Shown: one piece after another, positions 4,851 through 7,676 of the stretch
How the letters are laid out: each line of letters begins with the position of its first letter
Numbering within the stretch: the stretch's first letter is position 1
Assembly (NCBI GenBank): GCA_937942935.1
Contig: CALDGT010000248.1
Span: 1-7,676 of the forward strand
Direction: 5' to 3'
Origin: an uncultured Chloroflexota bacterium
GTDB lineage: Bacteria; Chloroflexota; Anaerolineae; Aggregatilineales; Phototrophicaceae
Length of the DNA stretch: 7,676 nucleotides
The notes under the pieces: model-generated
The model's input: the letters and a program-made list of their open reading frames with translations, nothing else
Databases searched by the model: none
Told to the model about the DNA's origin: nothing
Translations under genes and position numbers: made by a program

Positions 4851-7676
4851 TTATTCCCCATGTGGCGATGTATCGCGTACCCACAGGGTATCGAAATCGC
4901 ATGTAGACCCCTCACCGACACTCAGCGAGACCGTCCCGCCGAATTTGACGGTGTTATCTACCGCCGCCAAGAAATAATCATTGACGAAAAATGCGATTTT
5001 ATCATCATGGACGATAATTTTGAGGGGTATCCAGATGGGCAACTGGGCATCTTCGGCACCCGGTATCGCCCCTTCATGGAAAATCACTTCTTCTGTGGCG
5101 GTGGTATAACGGGCGATGAAATCGGTTGTGCCATCCTCATTTTTCCGCACATCCAAAAAGTACCCCTCAATGCTCTGACCCGTGACGGTGGTCGTCACAC
5201 GCACGCCCAAACTGGCTAACCCTGCCTGATTATTGGGGATACGCACGAATACAGTCGCATACACATCGGTTGAATCGGAGTAAGCGCGTTTATCTGTGCC
5301 TTCGCCAAACATCTGCACGCCGTAGGTGGGGCTAATGAGGCGGAAGGTCGGATTTTCGCCATCAATCAGGCGCAAAAAGGTCGAATTGGTGGGCGAGGCG
5401 GGGTCTTCGATATAATCCCCTTCTGCATTTTGACTACCCACCCACCAATAACGCGCATTTAATTCTGTCGAAAAATCTTCTTCGACATCACTGCGAAATT
5501 CGCGGAATGACCGTTCCAACACTTCTGCTTGGAGCGCAAAGGCGAATTGTGCTTCTGCGTTGGCGGTGGCGGCAGTTTGCGTCACCAAAAAGTCGTCTAG
5601 GCGCATATAATCGTTATTGCCCGTCACGATGCGAATCGTGCCTGCGGATGGACTGCTTTCGAGCGTATCTTCAAAGCGCACACGTCCTTCTAGGCTGATG
5701 GTGAGTTTATTGCCGATGAAGGTGATTTCGAGCATTTGCCACACATTGCGCGTATAAAAATTATCTACACGGCGACTAAAAATCACAGAACCGTTGGCAT
5801 CGAGATGACTCATAGTCAAATTGCCACCATCTAAATCGAGCAAAAATGCCCCCGCACCACTCTCGCGCAGATACAAATCATACCCACCGGTGCTACTCCA
5901 AACCCGTGTCCGTAGGGTGAAATCTTGAATGGGGGTCATTTTTGGCTTTATTTCGACATTATTTTCCACTTGGACAAAATTATTTCCGCTCTCGGTGGTG
6001 ATAATGGTTTTGAGGCTGTCATCGGTTTGCCACGTATCAGGCAATGTCGCGCCTTCAAAATGATTGCTAAACGGCTCTGCTTGTTGAACGGTGAAATTAT
6101 CGAACCGCACGGCACGATTGCTGGCATTCACTTGTAATAAAATTTGCCCCGCTCCAAGTTCTGGATTGGTATCTTCGGCGGTCATGAGCAACCGCCCGTC
6201 TATGTATACATAAATCAAGCGACCATCTGCCCAAATGGTGGCATTATGCCATGTGTCATACGAAATGGGCGCATTGCCTGTTTGACGGATAATGACTTCG
6301 CTATCACGGTCCAAAACATCGGGTGATGATAGGTTGTTACGGCGTAAAATCACCAGACCGGGGAATAATTCAACCGCTTGGTAACTACCATCATCGGCAT
6401 AACGGAACACAATCCGCGCCCCGCCAGACCCACTTTCGAGGTTAAAATCGGTGCTGATGATGAAATCAGAGACTTCTGACTCAACCCATTCGGGTTTGCC
6501 ATTGCCCATGACCACCATTGGAGAATCTATCCGTCCTTGTCCAACCAGCAATTTTTGTCCATCTTCATTGATAACTTGCCATGTGGCAGGGTCATAATCC
6601 CATTCTGCAATCGGGTTTGTGCTTTCAAAATCGGCGATGAATGGCAACCCCCCTTGTGGTTCTGGTGTTGGTGTGGTGACGGGAACAGTTGGAGTGGGGG
6701 TAGATGTCCCTGCGACACGAGTAGTTACAAAAGCGGTTTGTGTCGCATAAAAATCTTGTGCGATTTTGGTGGATGTTAAATCAATGGCAGATGTCGGTGA
6801 TGGCGTGATAGATGGCGTGAATGAAGGCGTATATGTCACCGTATCGGTTGGCGATGGTGTAATACTCGGTGTGGTGGTTTCTGATGGTGTGTATGTTGGC
6901 GATGGCGTATCGGTTTGGGTTGGTGTTGGTGTATTAGATGGTGTCTGCGTTGGGGTAAAAGTCGGTGTGAATGTATTTGTGGGGGTGTTGGTTGGTGCTT
7001 CGACCACCTGAATATCACTCATATTTCCTTGTGGATTCACAAATGAACGTGATGATAACACCCATCCATCAGAACCATCTGGCAATAACACCAAATACCA
7101 GCGTCCATCTTCGCTCACCCCCACAATATCCAACATCATACCATTTGGGATTGTATTGATAGATGGATAATTTGTCCCCGGACCCAAGCGGACAATTAAC
7201 TCTGCACGCGCTTGGACAATCGGGGTAGATGGCGTGGGAATGTCGGTATTGGTCGCACTAGGCGATGGGGTTAGGGTGAGTGTCGCGCTTGGTGTGATAG
7301 TCGGGGATGGTGTATCGCTGGCATTGATAACTACCACATCATTCGGTGTTTCTGATGGCACATCACCTTGTGAGTTATCTGGGGTGTTTGTACTTTCAAT
7401 TGGTTCATCGGTAGATTCTGTGGCGGTATCGGATGGCAAAATCACCACACCGCTCGATGTCGTTGCGGTGGCATCGGTGTCATCGGCATCTCCACCACCG
7501 CCTGCGATGAGGGCGATTACTGCACCGATTACGATAACCAGAATGACCAATCCACCAAAAATTATCGGTGTGCGCGATGGGCGGGTAGCACTCATGGGAG
7601 AACTAGGATAAGGGGTGCTACCGGGTGGTTGTAAAGATACGGCTGGGGGAGTTGGGATTCTTGCACCAAAATTAGG
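4851..7676 (-). CDS. type II membrane protein with SH3b domain, Thr/Pro stalks and three lectin-like domains (5' partial)
   Basis: An ATG at 7595 gives 914 residues, but the frame stays open to the window edge. The 27 extra codons are Pro/Ser-rich (RIPTPPAVSLQPPGS) and look coding, and no good Shine-Dalgarno precedes 7595, so the true start is probably outside. Residues are numbered from 7595. There is one membrane helix at ~11-31 (IIFGGLVILVIVIGAVIALI) after a basic segment, so most of the protein should face outward. An acidic Ser/Thr-rich stretch and a TPS stalk follow (~35-125). An SH3b domain spans ~128-186 (VRLGPGTNYPSINTIPNG, then WYLVLLPDGSDGWV), typical of cell-wall or ligand binding. 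A long TPT/TPS stalk covers ~201-268, with a shorter one at ~298-312. Three probable concanavalin-A/LamG or DUF1080-like beta-sandwich units follow: ~318-505, ~508-672 and ~705-910, the first two ending in similar RFDNFTV and RLDDFLV strands. A short helix at ~678-702 links units two and three. No enzyme motif is evident. A surface adhesion or carbohydrate-sensing role is inferred. The gene is convergent with the TIR-FGE gene. Confidence 0.85.
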   Translation of the reverse strand, partial: PNFGARIPTPPAVSLQPPGSTPYPSSPMSATRPSRTPIIFGGLVILVIVIGAVIALIAGGGGDADDTDATATTSSGVVILPSDTATESTDEPIESTNTPDNSQGDVPSETPNDVVVINASDTPSPTITPSATLTLTPSPSATNTDIPTPSTPIVQARAELIVRLGPGTNYPSINTIPNGMMLDIVGVSEDGRWYLVLLPDGSDGWVLSSRSFVNPQGNMSDIQVVEAPTNTPTNTFTPTFTPTQTPSNTPTPTQTDTPSPTYTPSETTTPSITPSPTDTVTYTPSFTPSITPSPTSAIDLTSTKIAQDFYATQTAFVTTRVAGTSTPTPTVPVTTPTPEPQGGLPFIADFESTNPIAEWDYDPATWQVINEDGQKLLVGQGRIDSPMVVMGNGKPEWVESEVSDFIISTDFNLESGSGGARIVFRYADDGSYQAVELFPGLVILRRNNLSSPDVLDRDSEVIIRQTGNAPISYDTWHNATIWADGRLIYVYIDGRLLMTAEDTNPELGAGQILLQVNASNRAVRFDNFTVQQAEPFSNHFEGATLPDTWQTDDSLKTIITTESGNNFVQVENNVEIKPKMTPIQDFTLRTRVWSSTGGYDLYLRESGAGAFLLDLDGGNLTMSHLDANGSVIFSRRVDNFYTRNVWQMLEITFIGNKLTISLEGRVRFEDTLESSPSAGTIRIVTGNNDYMRLDDFLVTQTAATANAEAQFAFALQAEVLERSFREFRSDVEEDFSTELNARYWWVGSQNAEGDYIEDPASPTNSTFLRLIDGENPTFRLISPTYGVQMFGEGTDKRAYSDSTDVYATVFVRIPNNQAGLASLGVRVTTTVTGQSIEGYFLDVRKNEDGTTDFIARYTTATEEVIFHEGAIPGAEDAQLPIWIPLKIIVHDDKIAFFVNDYFLAAVDNTVKFGGTVSLSVGEGSTCDFDTLWVRDTSPHGE
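6792..6995 (-). repeat. coding Thr/Pro-rich stalk repeat (long)
   Basis: On the minus strand this encodes residues ~201-268 of the membrane protein, a run of short units such as TPT, TPS and ITPSPT. On the plus strand it shows as GGTGTTGGTGT-like DNA. Such stalks occur in Chloroflexota surface proteins and are thought to be extended and possibly O-glycosylated spacers. Because the DNA is repetitive, its length may vary between strains. Confidence 0.8.
7224..7319 (-). repeat. coding Thr/Pro-rich stalk repeat (short)
   Basis: This encodes residues ~93-124 of the same protein (DTPSPTITPSATLTLTPSPS), lying between the membrane helix and the SH3b domain. It is built from the same TPS/TPT units as the longer stalk, so the SH3b domain sits between two flexible spacers. 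Confidence 0.75.

Noticed and set aside
4794..5219. Open frame of 141 codons on the plus strand
   Set aside because: It lies mostly antisense to the C-terminal lectin-like unit of the minus-strand protein, starts inside repeat copy 4, and its product has no recognisable domain.
6792..6995. Short direct repeats resembling a CRISPR array
   Set aside because: The units are a few codons long, lack uniform spacers and are in frame inside a protein gene.
6766..7611. Plus-strand frames with VGDGV/VGVGV repeats
   Set aside because: They are the mirror of the TPT/TPS stalk codons on the minus strand. Low-complexity coding DNA of this kind keeps several frames open by chance.
1..7676. tRNA or rRNA genes, an intact insertion sequence, or phage genes
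   Set aside because: I saw no cloverleaf, rRNA core motif, transposase, integrase or structural phage gene on either strand.

Overview
The window reads as accessory chromosomal DNA from a Chloroflexota bacterium, most likely Anaerolineae-like. This rests on gene style, not on a database match. The clues are a HerA-type ATPase with a long coiled-coil C-terminal extension, a TIR domain fused to a formylglycine-generating-enzyme (FGE)/C-type-lectin fold domain, and a single-pass membrane protein with Thr/Pro-rich stalks, an SH3b domain and several jelly-roll domains. Base composition is moderate, and the spacers are short and full of GTAGGG-type palindromes.

Layout. (1) Bases 1-1289, plus strand: the 3' part of a large gene that is open at the left edge, probably the C-terminal region of a HerA/DUF87-type ATPase. 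(2) 1290-1423: a spacer with a perfect 28-base palindrome followed by a T run. (3) 1424-2635, plus: a complete PLP-dependent PatB/MalY-type C-S lyase or aminotransferase. (4) 2636-2801: a spacer with a GTAGGGGCGG palindromic repeat, then a small operator-like palindrome and a TATAAT box just ahead of the next gene. (5) 2802-4634, plus: a complete 610-residue protein with a TIR domain, a helical middle and an FGE/C-type-lectin domain. (6) 4635-4850: a convergent spacer with three more palindromic repeats. (7) 4851-7676, minus: a large type II membrane protein with an SH3b domain, Thr/Pro stalks and three probable lectin-like beta-sandwich domains. It is also open at the window edge.

The genes do not look like one operon. 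The lyase and the TIR gene are each preceded by their own spacer with a repeat or promoter-like signal, and the last gene is convergent. The most interesting object is the TIR-FGE protein. Its FGE domain lacks the C-terminal cysteine pair of true FGE. Its last ~30 codons look like the variable region of a diversity-generating retroelement (DGR) target: positions that are Asn in the family consensus carry assorted residues, nearly all encoded by codons ending in C or T. A TIR effector joined to a hypervariable lectin-fold sensor would fit a bacterial immune or conflict protein. No reverse transcriptase or template repeat lies in the window, so this remains a testable inference.
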